DNA of 64,000 nt from Calothrix brevissima NIES-22. Its GTDB lineage: Bacteria > Cyanobacteriota > Cyanobacteriia > Cyanobacteriales > Nostocaceae. A program made the position numbers and the translations under genes. Shown piece after piece: positions 44,091-53,531 of the stretch. Numbering within the stretch: position 1 is the stretch's first letter; the number at the start of each line of letters is the position of its first letter. Location: positions 2,975,083 through 3,039,082 of the forward strand of contig NZ_AP018207.1 in assembly GCF_002367995.1 (NCBI RefSeq), in the 5' to 3' direction. Below the pieces are notes generated by a model, which had not been told where the DNA came from, made no database searches, and saw only the letters and a program-made list of their open reading frames with translations.

Positions 44091-44280
44091 TCTTATGCTA
44101 ATAGTGAATTTTCAATTTAATCTAGCTAGTTAAGAATACGATCGCCTTTTTTTCAAGCCCTTCATGTAGTGCGATCGCTTTCACTAAAATATTACACTGG
44201 ATAGAACATGGTCGTAGAGTGAGAAAAAAACAGGTGTCAGAAAAAATGCGCCAAATGCGAATTGAAAGACAAGCCAAAAT
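44091..44280. other. Spacer with an unexplained open frame
   Basis: Codons from about 44190 read HWIEHGRRVRKKQVSEKMRQ in one frame up to a stop near 44315 inside the next gene, without a good start. This may be a gene remnant; I cannot assign it. Two GCGATCGC-type sites are present near 44140 and 44171. Confidence 0.3.
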
Positions 44281-44868
44281 TCATTCTTCGCCTAGTTCAA
44301 AATTCACCCCAGCATAAATTTCACTGAAGGGAATTTGAAACTCTATTTTCTGGAGTGCTAATACAGCATCTTCTGATTCATACTCACTTAATACCCATTG
44401 ACTCTCAGCATTTTTCGTAAACTGCTCAATGAGATATTCATATTGGTCAATTATGATATATTCTTTTAAAGTCGGGATAGAACGGTAAAACCTAAATTTG
44501 TTAGTTCTATCATGGTTTTCTGTAGATTTAGATAAGACTTCTACAATCAATAAGGGATTTGTCACTGTTGTAGTACCATTTCCCTCATATATTGGTTCTT
44601 CTTGAATAATCATGACATCTGGATATGTGTAGATGCGATAACGCGGTATCCACAATTTGACATCACCCATATATATTTTGTAATTTTGGCTCCTCATTCT
44701 TAATTTGAAATTTGCATAAAAATTACCTGCGATTTCGTTGTGATTAGTTGTTCCGCCAGCCATTGGTACAATTTCTCCATCCCAATATTCATTTTTGAAT
44801 TCTGAGGTTTGTTCTAGTTGTAGATATTCTTCTGGGGTGTAGAGTTTTTTTTGTGTTTGTGTTTGCAT
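44281..44868 (-). CDS. Uma2-family (DUF820) restriction-endonuclease-fold protein
   Basis: Uma2 proteins are PD-(D/E)xK-fold nucleases expanded in cyanobacteria, mostly of unknown function. Seen: KKLYTPEEYLQLEQTSEFKN, then EYWDGEIVPMAGGTTNHNEI (about 22-42), YPDVMIIQEEP (Asp of the active site, about 96), PLLIVEVLSKSTENHDRTNK (E-x-L variant of ExK) and LKEYIIIDQYEYLIEQF. ATG 44868 (MQTQTQKKLYTPEEY) is the likely start; 44904 adds repeat-derived codons. It lies just downstream of the DHH-CBS-CCA gene. Confidence 0.88.
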   Translation of the reverse strand: MQTQTQKKLYTPEEYLQLEQTSEFKNEYWDGEIVPMAGGTTNHNEIAGNFYANFKLRMRSQNYKIYMGDVKLWIPRYRIYTYPDVMIIQEEPIYEGNGTTTVTNPLLIVEVLSKSTENHDRTNKFRFYRSIPTLKEYIIIDQYEYLIEQFTKNAESQWVLSEYESEDAVLALQKIEFQIPFSEIYAGVNFELGEE

Positions 44869-44935
44869 AAAAGCTATAAGATTAAAAGAATTTTTCTCAC
44901 GCAAAGGCGCAGAGGCGCAGAGAAGAGGAGAAAGT

Positions 44936-47647
44936 TTATGAAGGGTAATGTTTGGTTAAATATTCTTGGGCTTCTGTTTGATTTTTAATTACGCCGTCTA
45001 GGGTGGCGGTTAGTAAATCATCGAGGATTTGGCGATATTGGGGGCCTGGTTTGTAGCCAAGTTTTTTCAGATCGTTTCCATTAATAATAGGTTGAATATT
45101 TCTCCAAACTGTTAAATAATGCCAAATCTGTCTGCGGATATTTCTAGGACTTTGTAAGGCAATTAAAATCAGCATTGGTACATCATATTGTCGTAGTAAA
45201 TTTACTACTTGACTGGGGAGTTTCACAGTAGATACTGATGCAGTAACTTTTGTTTCTACATCAGCTAATTTTTGTAATCTGCAAATACTATCTTCTTGCA
45301 TTTGCAGATTTTTGGCGACTTTATCGCGATATTTTGGTGCTAGATGGGCGATTAAAGTTTCTAACCGCATTTGCCAATGAATTAAGGTTTGTTGACTGTC
45401 AAATCTTTTTAAACAGCGTTCTAATAAGCGTAGTTCTCTCAGGATATTTTCATCTAATTTTAGGGTAGGATGAATGCACTGTAATGCGCCTAAGTTATCG
45501 AGTAACTGTAAAGCAGGTTTCCAATATGGTGCTTCGAGAATATGTTTTAATTCAGCTTTGAGGCGGGTTTGTAAAGCTGGGGTTTTGCTATTCTCTTGCG
45601 CAGTGCGATCGTAAACACCACTATTGATGGCATAGCGAATATAGTCTTCTGTTTGTGGTTCTATGTCAAATCCAAAGCGTACAGCAAACCGCACACCGCG
45701 ATAAATCCGGGTGGGATCTTCGATAAAACTATTGGCGTGTAAAACGCGAATTTTTTTAGCTTGTAAATCTAGCAATCCGCCAAAGAAATCAAGTAATTCG
45801 CCAGCACGGGGGTAAGTTAGTCGCAGTGCGATCGCATTTATGGTAAAGTCACGGCGATATAAGTCTTGGCGAATGGAACTAGCTTCGACTTCTGGATTTG
45901 CCGCCGGATAAGGGTAAAATTCGGTTCTCGCTGTGGCAATATCTACCCATAATGAGTCTAATTCTGGGTCTTTGTGCCATAATAACGCCGCAGTTTGAAA
46001 AGCTCCGTGAATTTCTAAACGCGCTTCTGGGTGAATTTGCTGTAATTCTTTGGCTAATTCTACACCAGCACCCACATCTGCTGATTTGTGAAAACCATCA
46101 ACTACTAAGTCGATATCCTTAATCATTAAGGTTCCGCTTGAGTTTTCTGCTAATAGCAAGTCCCGCACAGCGCCGCCAACGAGGTATAAATGCCAACCTC
46201 GATTTTCTGCTGCTTGTGATGCTTGGGTGAGTAATTGCCATAATTCGGGAGTCAAAGCAGCAGATAGGGAAAGTTTCGGACGAGAAGACTCTGAGAGTAA
46301 AAAATCCCCTTGTTCTCCTGTTTCCCAATTTCCCGGATCGTCTTTTTGATGTAATTCTCGCAATACATCGGTGCGAGTAACAATCCCGACTAACTGAGCA
46401 TTATCTAATACTGGTAACCGTCCGATATCATAAGTCACCATCAAAGCTTCAATTTGGGGTAATGTCGTATCTGGTGTAATGGTTTTGACATTTGTTGTCA
46501 TGTAACCTTTGACTGGCGCATGACTAAAGCCGTGGTGTAAAGCGATATCAATATCTCTGCGGGAAACAATACCCAAAAGTTGCCCGGTGGTATCGACTAC
46601 AGATAACCCAGAATGCCCATAACGTAATAAAATGCGCTGTGCTTCGGTAATTGTGGTTTCAGGACGAATAGTGCGCACAGGAGAAGACATCAAATCTCTG
46701 GCTGTTAGGGGATGGGGGATACTGGCTTTAAACTCCTCTAACAGTTGCTTTAAAATAGCTTGAGAATCGACTCTCCGGAGATTCAGCGATGCAGCTTGAG
46801 AATGTCCTCCACCACCTAAAGGTAAGAATAAATCATTGAGATTTGTTTGGGGAATTTGCGATCGCCCAATGATTGTCAAGCGAGAATCATCCTCAGATAA
46901 AGGATATTCATTTGCCAATAATAAAGCGTCGATTTCCGTTAACTCTACCAATTGAGAAGCCAGACTCGATAACCCTGGGACAAATTCATTTGTTTGTAAA
47001 GTTACCCAAGCAATCGTATATCCACGCAAACAAAGATATTCTAATTTAGCTAACGCCTTGGTTAAAAGCTGTTGCAATTGTGGCGATAAACCAGGATCAA
47101 TATAAGTAGAAATCACAGATAAACTGGTTCCTTGTTGCATCAACCAAGCCAAAGCTAAAGCATCCCTGGGTGTAGCTTGCTCATAGGTTAAAGAACCCGT
47201 GTCAACATGAATACCCAACGCCATTACAGTAGCTTCAGCCGGAGTCAGAGAGATTTGCTGCTGTTGTAATTGTTCCACCATGAGAGTGGTTGTAGCTCCC
47301 ACAGAAGAAATATGAGTTTGGCTAGCAGGGATATCTGATTCATGTCCCAGGTGATGATCGTAAACGATGATTTCCTGAATATGGGGTAAATCTAACCATT
47401 CAGCAGCCTTACCCAAGCGATCGCGCTGTTGGGTATCAACTATAGTAATAGAACGAATTTTTTCCGGATTCACCGAACGCCGTTCAATTAGGGGATACTC
47501 ATCCCGATGTAATGCCAAAAAATCGCGGACAGGTGGATGGGCACCACCAGTAAGTACAATCTTGCTACCTGGTTTTAACCGCGTCAGCCCTACCGCCGCG
47601 CCAAGTGCGTCAAAATCAGCTGTAGTGTGGCAAAGAATTAAGTCCAT
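44936..47647 (-). CDS. DHH phosphoesterase - CBS pair - CCA tRNA nucleotidyltransferase fusion
   Basis: Three parts in order. A DHH/DHHA1 phosphoesterase (about 1-310) has DFDALGAAVGL, IVDTQQRDRLG, VYDHHLGHESD (the DHH motif) and GGGGHSQAAS. Two CBS domains (about 315-435) are LTARDLMSSPVRTIRPETTI and VKGYMTTNVKTITPD. A class II poly(A) polymerase/CCA-adding enzyme (about 480-900) has LYLVGGAVRDLLL, IKDIDLVVDG with the catalytic Asp pair, and RRDFTINAIALRL. Such fusions are common in cyanobacteria and probably link tRNA 3'-end synthesis with a nanoRNase-like activity under nucleotide control. ATG 47647 (MDLILCHTTADFDALG) is chosen; upstream codons come from GGGGCATT repeats. Confidence 0.9.
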   Translation of the reverse strand: MDLILCHTTADFDALGAAVGLTRLKPGSKIVLTGGAHPPVRDFLALHRDEYPLIERRSVNPEKIRSITIVDTQQRDRLGKAAEWLDLPHIQEIIVYDHHLGHESDIPASQTHISSVGATTTLMVEQLQQQQISLTPAEATVMALGIHVDTGSLTYEQATPRDALALAWLMQQGTSLSVISTYIDPGLSPQLQQLLTKALAKLEYLCLRGYTIAWVTLQTNEFVPGLSSLASQLVELTEIDALLLANEYPLSEDDSRLTIIGRSQIPQTNLNDLFLPLGGGGHSQAASLNLRRVDSQAILKQLLEEFKASIPHPLTARDLMSSPVRTIRPETTITEAQRILLRYGHSGLSVVDTTGQLLGIVSRRDIDIALHHGFSHAPVKGYMTTNVKTITPDTTLPQIEALMVTYDIGRLPVLDNAQLVGIVTRTDVLRELHQKDDPGNWETGEQGDFLLSESSRPKLSLSAALTPELWQLLTQASQAAENRGWHLYLVGGAVRDLLLAENSSGTLMIKDIDLVVDGFHKSADVGAGVELAKELQQIHPEARLEIHGAFQTAALLWHKDPELDSLWVDIATARTEFYPYPAANPEVEASSIRQDLYRRDFTINAIALRLTYPRAGELLDFFGGLLDLQAKKIRVLHANSFIEDPTRIYRGVRFAVRFGFDIEPQTEDYIRYAINSGVYDRTAQENSKTPALQTRLKAELKHILEAPYWKPALQLLDNLGALQCIHPTLKLDENILRELRLLERCLKRFDSQQTLIHWQMRLETLIAHLAPKYRDKVAKNLQMQEDSICRLQKLADVETKVTASVSTVKLPSQVVNLLRQYDVPMLILIALQSPRNIRRQIWHYLTVWRNIQPIINGNDLKKLGYKPGPQYRQILDDLLTATLDGVIKNQTEAQEYLTKHYPS

Positions 47648-48059
47648 AGTCATGGGGCATGGGGCATTGGGCATTGGGCATTGGTTATTTCCCCTTGTCC
47701 TCCTTGTCCCCCTTGTCCTCCTTGTCTCCCTGCTCTCAAGGACTGGGCAACATTTATTATTTGGACTTGGGATTAATGACTATAGTGACGCAATTTCTGA
47801 TAGTTTAACAGAGAAGCCAAAATCTCAGTGTTGCCTTGTACGATATTCTATATTCTATAGGATAAATATTTTCTGGTTTGCTGACGAACAGTCAGTCAAC
47901 TTTAAACAGATGCTTGTGGAGGGGAATCTGGACGGGGTTTTAGGACAGAGATGACCTAATGCTAGACAAACCCGATGAAGCAAGAATCTCCTGCTAAAGC
48001 TTTGCTGATAGCGGTGAGAGTGTCAACTTTAGTATTTCGCTGGATTGGGAGAAACAAAA

Positions 48060-48248
48060 ATGACCATAATATTTCAAATCGCTTTGTTAGCACTGGTTCT
48101 GCTATCTTTTGTATTGGTAATTGGCGTTCCCGTTGCCTATGCTACACCGCAAAACTGGGTAGAGTCTAAAAGACTACTCTGGTTAGGTTCTGGCGTTTGG
48201 ATCGCTTTGGTACTTTTAGTTGGGTTATTAAACTTTTTTGTGGTGTAG
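48060..48248 (+). CDS. psbZ: Photosystem II protein PsbZ
   Basis: The 62-residue two-segment photosystem II subunit is recognised over its whole length: [20 protein letters not shown] then [20 protein letters not shown]. PsbZ sits near CP43 and stabilises PSII with the antenna. ATG 48060 is preceded by GGGAGA at correct spacing; 48045 adds five unneeded residues. ribH follows 186 bases downstream on the same strand, an order I know from other cyanobacteria. Confidence 0.95.
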   Translation: MTIIFQIALLALVLLSFVLVIGVPVAYATPQNWVESKRLLWLGSGVWIALVLLVGLLNFFVV

Positions 48249-48434
48249 GCGATCGCTTACTTACACAACTAAATAACACAGATAATACAAGAGCAGAAGA
48301 GCTAATCTCAAAAGTAATGCGGGTGGATTGATTTTTGCACCTGGTTATTTTTGCCTGATTGTGTTCCTCTGCTCTTCTATGTTTTCAGAACAAATGTATA
48401 TTAGCCTTGAAGTATAGTTTGTAAAGAGGCGGTC

Positions 48435-49007
48435 ATGGCAGTTTTTGAGGGAACTTTTACCCAAACAGAACCTTTGCGGTTTGCCTTAGTCATCGGTCGA
48501 TTTAACGATCTTGTTACCGTAAAACTGTTAGAGGGATGTCAAGATTGCTTGAAACGCCACGGTGTAGATCCCAACCCCCACGGTAATCAAGTTGACTATG
48601 TTTGGGTTCCGGGAAGCTTTGAAATCCCCGTAGTCGCCCGCCAACTTGCGCTTTCTCGTCGCTATGATGCGATTATTTGCTTAGGTGCGGTCATTCGCGG
48701 ACAAACCCCCCATTTTGATTATGTCTCTTCCGAAGTTGCCAAAGGCGTCGCCGCCGCCAGCTTTCAAACTGGCGTACCGGTAATTTTTGGTATTTTGACA
48801 GTAGACACCATGCAGCAAGCCTTAGAGAGAGCCGGGATTAAGAGCAATCATGGCTGGGAATATGCAATGAATGCCTTAGAAATGGCTAGCCTGATGCGGC
48901 AATTGCGTTCTAATATCGCAGAACCATACGCACTCAATAGCCAATCTCTACCAGCATCCTTTCCAAGTAGCACTATAGGCAATTTTGCCCCGGAATCTGA
49001 AACTTGA
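48435..49007 (+). CDS. ribH: 6,7-dimethyl-8-ribityllumazine synthase (RibH)
   Basis: RibH condenses the ribityl pyrimidine with 3,4-dihydroxybutanone phosphate in riboflavin synthesis, forming 60-mer or pentamer cages. Motifs: [36 protein letters not shown] (about 55-70), [20 protein letters not shown] (about 80-99) with the catalytic His, and [20 protein letters not shown]. The last 30 residues ([20 protein letters not shown]) are a low-complexity tail beyond the core. GAGGCGG precedes ATG 48435. Confidence 0.95.
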   Translation: MAVFEGTFTQTEPLRFALVIGRFNDLVTVKLLEGCQDCLKRHGVDPNPHGNQVDYVWVPGSFEIPVVARQLALSRRYDAIICLGAVIRGQTPHFDYVSSEVAKGVAAASFQTGVPVIFGILTVDTMQQALERAGIKSNHGWEYAMNALEMASLMRQLRSNIAEPYALNSQSLPASFPSSTIGNFAPESET

Positions 49008-49170
49008 AGTCAATGGTCAATGGTCAATGGTCAATAGTCAATGGTCATTGATCATTGGTCAGAGACGCGATGAACCCTTGTCTGTACAATTGTTAGTCAT
49101 CCCCCTTGTCCTCCTTGTCCCCCTTGTCCCCCTTGTCCCCCTTGTCCCCCTTGTCCCCCTTGTCCCTGCC
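49008..49170. repeat. Tandem heptamer and CCCCCTTGT nonamer repeats
   Basis: GGTCAAT/AGTCAAT heptamers (about 49010-49060) are followed by about eight copies of CCCCCTTGT-type nonamers (about 49096-49168), close to the 3' end of ribH. A similar CCTTGTCCTCCTTGTCCCCC run is at about 47693-47730. Confidence 0.85.
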
Positions 49171-49257
49171 CCATGCCCCCTGCCCTAAACTACAAACTTC
49201 AACAAGGGGGTTGACAAGCAAAAATATATATGAGAAATTAATAAATGTCTGGAGATT

Positions 49258-49329
49258 GCGGGTATAGCTCAGTGGTAGAGCGTCACCTTGCCAAGGTGAA
49301 TGTCGCGCGTTCGAATCGCGTTACCCGCT
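49258..49329 (+). tRNA. tRNA-Gly (GCC anticodon)
   Basis: A 72-base cloverleaf. The acceptor stem GCGGGTA (49258-49264) pairs with TACCCGC (49322-49328), discriminator T. The anticodon arm TCACC-TTGCCAA-GGTGA gives anticodon GCC, and the T loop is TTCGAAT. CCA is not encoded. Confidence 0.97.
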
Positions 49330-50110
49330 TTTAATAGTAGATAAACAATTTTAAAATGATGTCCCTGTGAAAAGGTCGACTAACTTAAGCTAATCTTCAT
49401 AGGTATAGTGAAACAATTTTTTGACATTATACTACACTGGATCGTGGTGGCTAGATTAGTAGTAATGTTTGTTAGGTGCAAATTGCCTTATGGCAGTGAA
49501 GTGAAGCCCAAATCTACCAATGGCGCGAGTTAGATAAACTCACTCATGTTTTTAGGCTCCCTATTTTCTAAAAATATCTCAGATTTCTGGGAAAATAGGA
49601 GATAAATACGTAAGAACAAGCAATAATTAATACATAATGTATTAATGAATAATTAGCCATGAGCAAGGCGAATCAGGGCACTCTAAACATCTTGGTTAGT
49701 TGATTTACTGGTAATCATTGCTTACTGGCTTAACCTCAGAGAACAGTTGTTTTATGAGATGTCGCCACGTAAACTGAAAACTGTGCCATATTCAAAAAGC
49801 CAGAACTGTCTAAATAAAACGACTAAATTTACCTTTTAAGCTCCAGATGAAGACAAAAAAATCATTAAACAAGATTGCTCAATATAGGGAAAAACAGCAA
49901 GCAAATTGTCTCTGTCGCAAAATTCAAACTTAATAGATAGTTTTGACAACAGCCCGATTGAACCTCATCTATCCTTGGGAATCTTAGCAGTGTTGGCTGT
50001 GCCTTCCCATCTGTAAAAATCTGGAACATCAAAAACCAGTACCTAAGGTATAGAAGCGGAAATTTTTCCTCACATATTGTAAAAAATAAGCTCAAGTTAT
50101 TAGAACGCTT
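49330..50110. other. Long gene-free region after the tRNA
   Basis: About 780 bases without a supportable ORF, known RNA or strong repeat. It could contain an unannotated small RNA or a degenerate element next to the tRNA, but I found no attachment-site duplication of the tRNA 3' end. Confidence 0.4.
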
Positions 50111-50518
50111 GTGCAATCTCAAAAACCTGAAAAAATAGACTTTAATGCGGAATACCCCTGCCCTTGCCGTCGCCGTGGGCGGTTAATTCCGATTACACTT
50201 ACAGATGCTTTTGGTTGCGATCGCTGTCAGCAAATTTTTGTGGTGGAAAACGATCCTTATGTTTTAGAACAACTTTCCACCACTTACCCCTATAAGCGTG
50301 CTTGGCGCTGGGTGAGTAATAGTTGGCATGTTGTCCATCCGCGTTGGGGAGAACGGTATCTACCAATAGCGCTGGGCATTATTTTCGTGCTAGTGATTAT
50401 ATGGCTACCATTAGCACTGCGATTAGCAAATGGTTCCACCATTATTGCTTGGGCAATGGTGGCGGTACTTCTGGCTATTTTGCCAGCACTAATGGTCTGG
50501 CTTACTTACAGACGTTAA
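50111..50518 (+). CDS. Zinc-ribbon membrane protein next to proA
   Basis: A 135-residue protein. The N-terminal part has CPCRRRGRLIPITLTDAFGC then DRC (two C-x-C / C-x-x-C pairs, about 17-39), a likely zinc ribbon. Two hydrophobic segments follow (about 84-104 and 110-130, LPIALGIIFVLVIIWLPLAL and IIAWAMVAVLLAILPALMVW). The start is GTG 50111. I do not recognise a named family. Its stop is three bases before the ATG of the ProA-like gene, so they are translationally linked; a function in the same process is inference. Confidence 0.7.
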   Translation: MQSQKPEKIDFNAEYPCPCRRRGRLIPITLTDAFGCDRCQQIFVVENDPYVLEQLSTTYPYKRAWRWVSNSWHVVHPRWGERYLPIALGIIFVLVIIWLPLALRLANGSTIIAWAMVAVLLAILPALMVWLTYRR

Positions 50519-50521
50519 CCA

Positions 50522-51787
50522 ATGACCGTTGAAGCTTTGGATGATCTCCCTGAACCCATAAATAGCGCACAACGCGCTTACCAAGCTTCCCTGAAGCTGG
50601 GGATCGCAAAAGGAGTAGACCGCAGTCGTGCTGTATTGGCGATGGCGCGGGCGATAGAACGCGCTTTTGATGACATTCTCGAGGCTAACACTTTAGATTT
50701 AGAAGCCAGCCGAGAAATGGCAGTACCGGAGTTAGTTTTAGATTGGCTAAAATTAACTCCCACTAGGTTAGAAACGACTGTGGATATCCTCCAACGGTTG
50801 GGGGAATTACCAGATCCACTGCGGCGGGTGAGAAACGCTGAGTATCAACAAGATGATTCTCAAAGTTACTCCCATTTAATGCCTTTAGGCGTTATTGGCT
50901 TTATTTACGAAGCGTTCCCCGATTTAGGAGCGATCGCCGCAGGTTTATGTATTAAAACTGGTAATAGTATTATTCTCAAAGGCAGTACTGAAGCCAGTCA
51001 TTCTAACGAAGCGATCGCTAGTGTCTTACAAAATGCCATTGCCGAAGTCGGTTTGCCGCCTGGCTGTTTAGAACTAATTACCACAGAACATGGTGCTTCC
51101 GTGCGGGATTTGGTCGTTCAAGACCAATATTTGAATTTAGTCATTCCCTACGGCCGTTCTACTTTAGTACAGCAGGTCATGCGCCAAGCTACTTGCCCAG
51201 TGTTAAAATCAGCGATGGGTAACTGTTACCTTTATTGGTCGCTTAATAGTAGCTTAGAAATGGTGCGCTGGATGATTATCGATAGCCATGAAAGCGATCC
51301 CGATCCAGTCAACGCCATTGAAAAAGTTTTAATTCATCGCCAAGCTTTACCCTCATCTTTAGCAGTTTTGTGGAATAGCTTAAAAGATAAAGGCTTTGAA
51401 ATCAAAGGCGATGCTGAACTAGTAGAAGCCTTTCCCCAATTGCAGCTAGCTAAAGAAACAGAATGGGGAACTGCCTATTTAACCAAGACAGTAGCTTTTA
51501 AATTAGTAGATAGCTTAGAAGCTGCGATCGCTTGGATTAATCAATACAGTAGCGGTCATGCTGACTGTATTGTCACTGAATCATACCAAGAAAGTCGTCA
51601 GTTTGCCTTGGGAGTAAATAGCGCCTCTACTTATATCAATACTTCCCCCCGGTTTTCTCGCAACCCCTCACGGGGAGACTCGATATTTTTAGGAATGTCT
51701 AATCAAAAAGGTCATCGTCGCGGATTTATTAGCCTAGAAACCCTGACAACTGTGAAGCATATTGTCCAGGGTAATGGGCGATTTTAA
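50522..51787 (+). CDS. proA: Glutamate-5-semialdehyde dehydrogenase-like protein (ProA type)
   Basis: ProA reduces gamma-glutamyl phosphate to glutamate-5-semialdehyde with NADPH in proline synthesis. Seen: PLGVIGFIYEAFPDLGAIAA, then LCIKTGNSIILKGSTEASHS (about 142-161), the Cys site CPVLKSAMGNCYLYW (Cys about 238), NSASTYINTSPRF and RGFISLETLTTVKHIV (C-terminal). The catalytic Cys is kept, but the usual TGTGNCHxY motif is altered (SAMGNCYLY) and the C-terminal loop differs. It looks like the second, divergent ProA type of cyanobacteria. The preceding small gene is nearly contiguous. No ProB is adjacent. Confidence 0.8.
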   Translation: MTVEALDDLPEPINSAQRAYQASLKLGIAKGVDRSRAVLAMARAIERAFDDILEANTLDLEASREMAVPELVLDWLKLTPTRLETTVDILQRLGELPDPLRRVRNAEYQQDDSQSYSHLMPLGVIGFIYEAFPDLGAIAAGLCIKTGNSIILKGSTEASHSNEAIASVLQNAIAEVGLPPGCLELITTEHGASVRDLVVQDQYLNLVIPYGRSTLVQQVMRQATCPVLKSAMGNCYLYWSLNSSLEMVRWMIIDSHESDPDPVNAIEKVLIHRQALPSSLAVLWNSLKDKGFEIKGDAELVEAFPQLQLAKETEWGTAYLTKTVAFKLVDSLEAAIAWINQYSSGHADCIVTESYQESRQFALGVNSASTYINTSPRFSRNPSRGDSIFLGMSNQKGHRRGFISLETLTTVKHIVQGNGRF

Positions 51788-51802
51788 CCGATATTGATGA
51801 CT

Positions 51803-51877
51803 GATGACTGTTAACTGTTAACTGTCAACTGTCAACTGTCAACCGTCAACCGTCAACCGTCAACCGTCAACCGTCAA
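51803..51877. repeat. Heptamer repeat GTTAACT to GTCAACC drift array
   Basis: About ten consecutive 7-base units change gradually from CTGTTAA to CCGTCAA, between the convergent ProA-like and ATP-grasp genes. Confidence 0.9.
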
Positions 51878-51882
51878 CGAGT

Positions 51883-52824
51883 TTAACAGCTGCGATTTTT
51901 ACCTATGAGTAAATTAGCGATCGCCTGACTAATAGGTTGACCTGTAAACTGTTGGTAGTAAGTAAATCCCGGTGAAGGATTTACCTCAAAACAGTACCAT
52001 TCACCCGTCGGTGTCCGGCGTAAATCGATACCGCAAAGAGGTAAATTCATGGCTTTTGCCAATAATCTACATTGCTGTTCTACTTCTTGTGGTAGATAAC
52101 AAGCACGAATTGCTGTAGACTCCTCATCCTCTGCTGCATAGCGGTAATCATCAGCTTGAGAAACTATCTCGCTGGCGAAAACTTCAGTCCCCACAACATG
52201 AACGCGGTAATCTCTCCCCGGTATGTACTGTTGAAACTGAGTCGGACACCAAGCTACATCATCAAGTCGTTCTAAATGTTCAACTCCCAAACGGGAGACT
52301 TTGCTGCGAATACCGCTAATTGATTTATAAATTACATTACCGTGAAGTTGCCAAAAAGCCCGTACAGCTTCAGGATCTGTAGTCACAAGCGTGTCCGGAA
52401 CTTTGAAGCCTAAGGAGCGAATTTGCTGTAATTGGTAAGGTTTGGAACCGTTAGCCGCCATGAATGAAGGGCGATTGATAACAAATGCAGGTGTAATTTC
52501 TGACCAACCCATCAAGGTATCATCAACAGCGATCGCATGTTGCCAAGCTGGACTATTTGGACCTAATGCGGTAATTTGCGGCAAACGGCGGGAATCGTAA
52601 GGGCGTAAGTAAGCTGCGGTAATTTCGCTTAATTCGATTTTTTGATACCAAGTACGAATTTGTCCTTGAATCGGTCGCTGTAAATCGCCTACACAAAGTT
52701 CAATTTCTGTATCTAAAATATCTCGTTGGTCGAGGATAACTGTAGGTACGCCCAAATGATTGAGTTCTGAGTAGACTGCTGCTAAAGGAGATTCCTCGGA
52801 AATTCCCCATAACAAAATTAACAT
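51883..52824 (-). CDS. ATP-grasp ligase of an unassigned three-gene operon
   Basis: An ATP-grasp enzyme of 313 residues. The pre-ATP-grasp domain (about 1-115) contains AAYLRPYDSRRLPQ and VINRPSFMAANGSKPYQLQQ. The nucleotide-binding part has VIYKSISGIRSKV, FQQYIPGRDYRVHVVG (about 200-215), LCGIDLRRTPTGEWYCFEVN and PSPGF (about 272-295), with metal ligands D and E-x-N. It resembles the RimK/MvdD-type grasp ligases that join an amine to a carboxylate, often on a peptide. It overlaps the upstream gene by seven bases, so it is translationally coupled. Substrate unknown; the beta-rich protein of the same operon is the obvious candidate. Confidence 0.8.
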   Translation of the reverse strand: MLILLWGISEESPLAAVYSELNHLGVPTVILDQRDILDTEIELCVGDLQRPIQGQIRTWYQKIELSEITAAYLRPYDSRRLPQITALGPNSPAWQHAIAVDDTLMGWSEITPAFVINRPSFMAANGSKPYQLQQIRSLGFKVPDTLVTTDPEAVRAFWQLHGNVIYKSISGIRSKVSRLGVEHLERLDDVAWCPTQFQQYIPGRDYRVHVVGTEVFASEIVSQADDYRYAAEDEESTAIRACYLPQEVEQQCRLLAKAMNLPLCGIDLRRTPTGEWYCFEVNPSPGFTYYQQFTGQPISQAIANLLIGKNRSC

Positions 52825-53525
52825 TTGCGATCGCCTCCACTCAGATATTTAAATATGGCATCGCTGACATCTGGTACAGAAATATCAGTCCACAAATCAG
52901 CGCCCACAAACTCTGCTGAGGCTTCGCGACTGCTAAAAGAAACTGTCAACAAATCAACTTGAGCCGCATCAGCCAACCGCCGCGCATAAACTTTTAGCTG
53001 ATTATCAACTTCACCTAAACAGCGATCGCCCACCACAATCACCTGAACTCCAGCTGGTTCGCTTACCTGGGAATTAACATGAGATAACAGCGAACTTTGT
53101 CGTCGGACTGGACGTACCGGAATACCCAGTTGAGCAGCTGCATAAGCCCATTGTTCCAATCGCCAAGCTGGCCCCAATAAATATGTTGGTGTTGGTCGGT
53201 TCAAGACTGGACAATTAAGGCTAGACAGCCAAGCAATCAAAAAGGCATTCATTTCCCCTGCCACATATACCCGGTCTTGGGGGACAATGTGTAAAAGTTC
53301 CTGTGGTAAAATTGCCGGTAGGCGAGAGAGAACACCAGTAATTTGATTGAGAGCGATCGCGCGCTCACCTACCACTGCTTGAGAATCTGCGGGAGAATTT
53401 AAGTATTGTCGCCATCCCACCACGGACAAATCTTCAGGTGTCAGAAGGCTTACACCATCAGCCGCCCAATTAGCAACCAGCGCCTCGGCGGCTTTGTCAT
53501 GGCGACTGGCGACAATAACTAACAC
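52818..53525 (-). CDS. ATP-grasp-like partner lacking the grasp domain
   Basis: I do not recognise a named family for this 235-residue protein. Residues about 55-145 (GVLSRLPAILP, then YVAGEMNAFLIAWLSSLNCP and VLNRPTPTYLLGPAWRLEQW) resemble the pre-ATP-grasp half of MvdC/MvdD-like enzymes: compare AAYLRPYDS...VINRPSFMAANGSKP in the next gene. No ATP-binding grasp signature follows, so it is probably a non-catalytic partner or substrate-recognition subunit. Its start is six bases after the upstream stop and its end overlaps the ATP-grasp start. ATG 53525 begins MLVIVASRHDKAA. Confidence 0.65.
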   Translation of the reverse strand: MLVIVASRHDKAAEALVANWAADGVSLLTPEDLSVVGWRQYLNSPADSQAVVGERAIALNQITGVLSRLPAILPQELLHIVPQDRVYVAGEMNAFLIAWLSSLNCPVLNRPTPTYLLGPAWRLEQWAYAAAQLGIPVRPVRRQSSLLSHVNSQVSEPAGVQVIVVGDRCLGEVDNQLKVYARRLADAAQVDLLTVSFSSREASAEFVGADLWTDISVPDVSDAIFKYLSGGDRKC

Positions 53526-53531
53526 CCTGTT

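Noticed and set aside
49330..50110. Integration site next to the tRNA-Gly
   Set aside because: No integrase gene is present and I found no repeated copy of the tRNA 3' end nearby.
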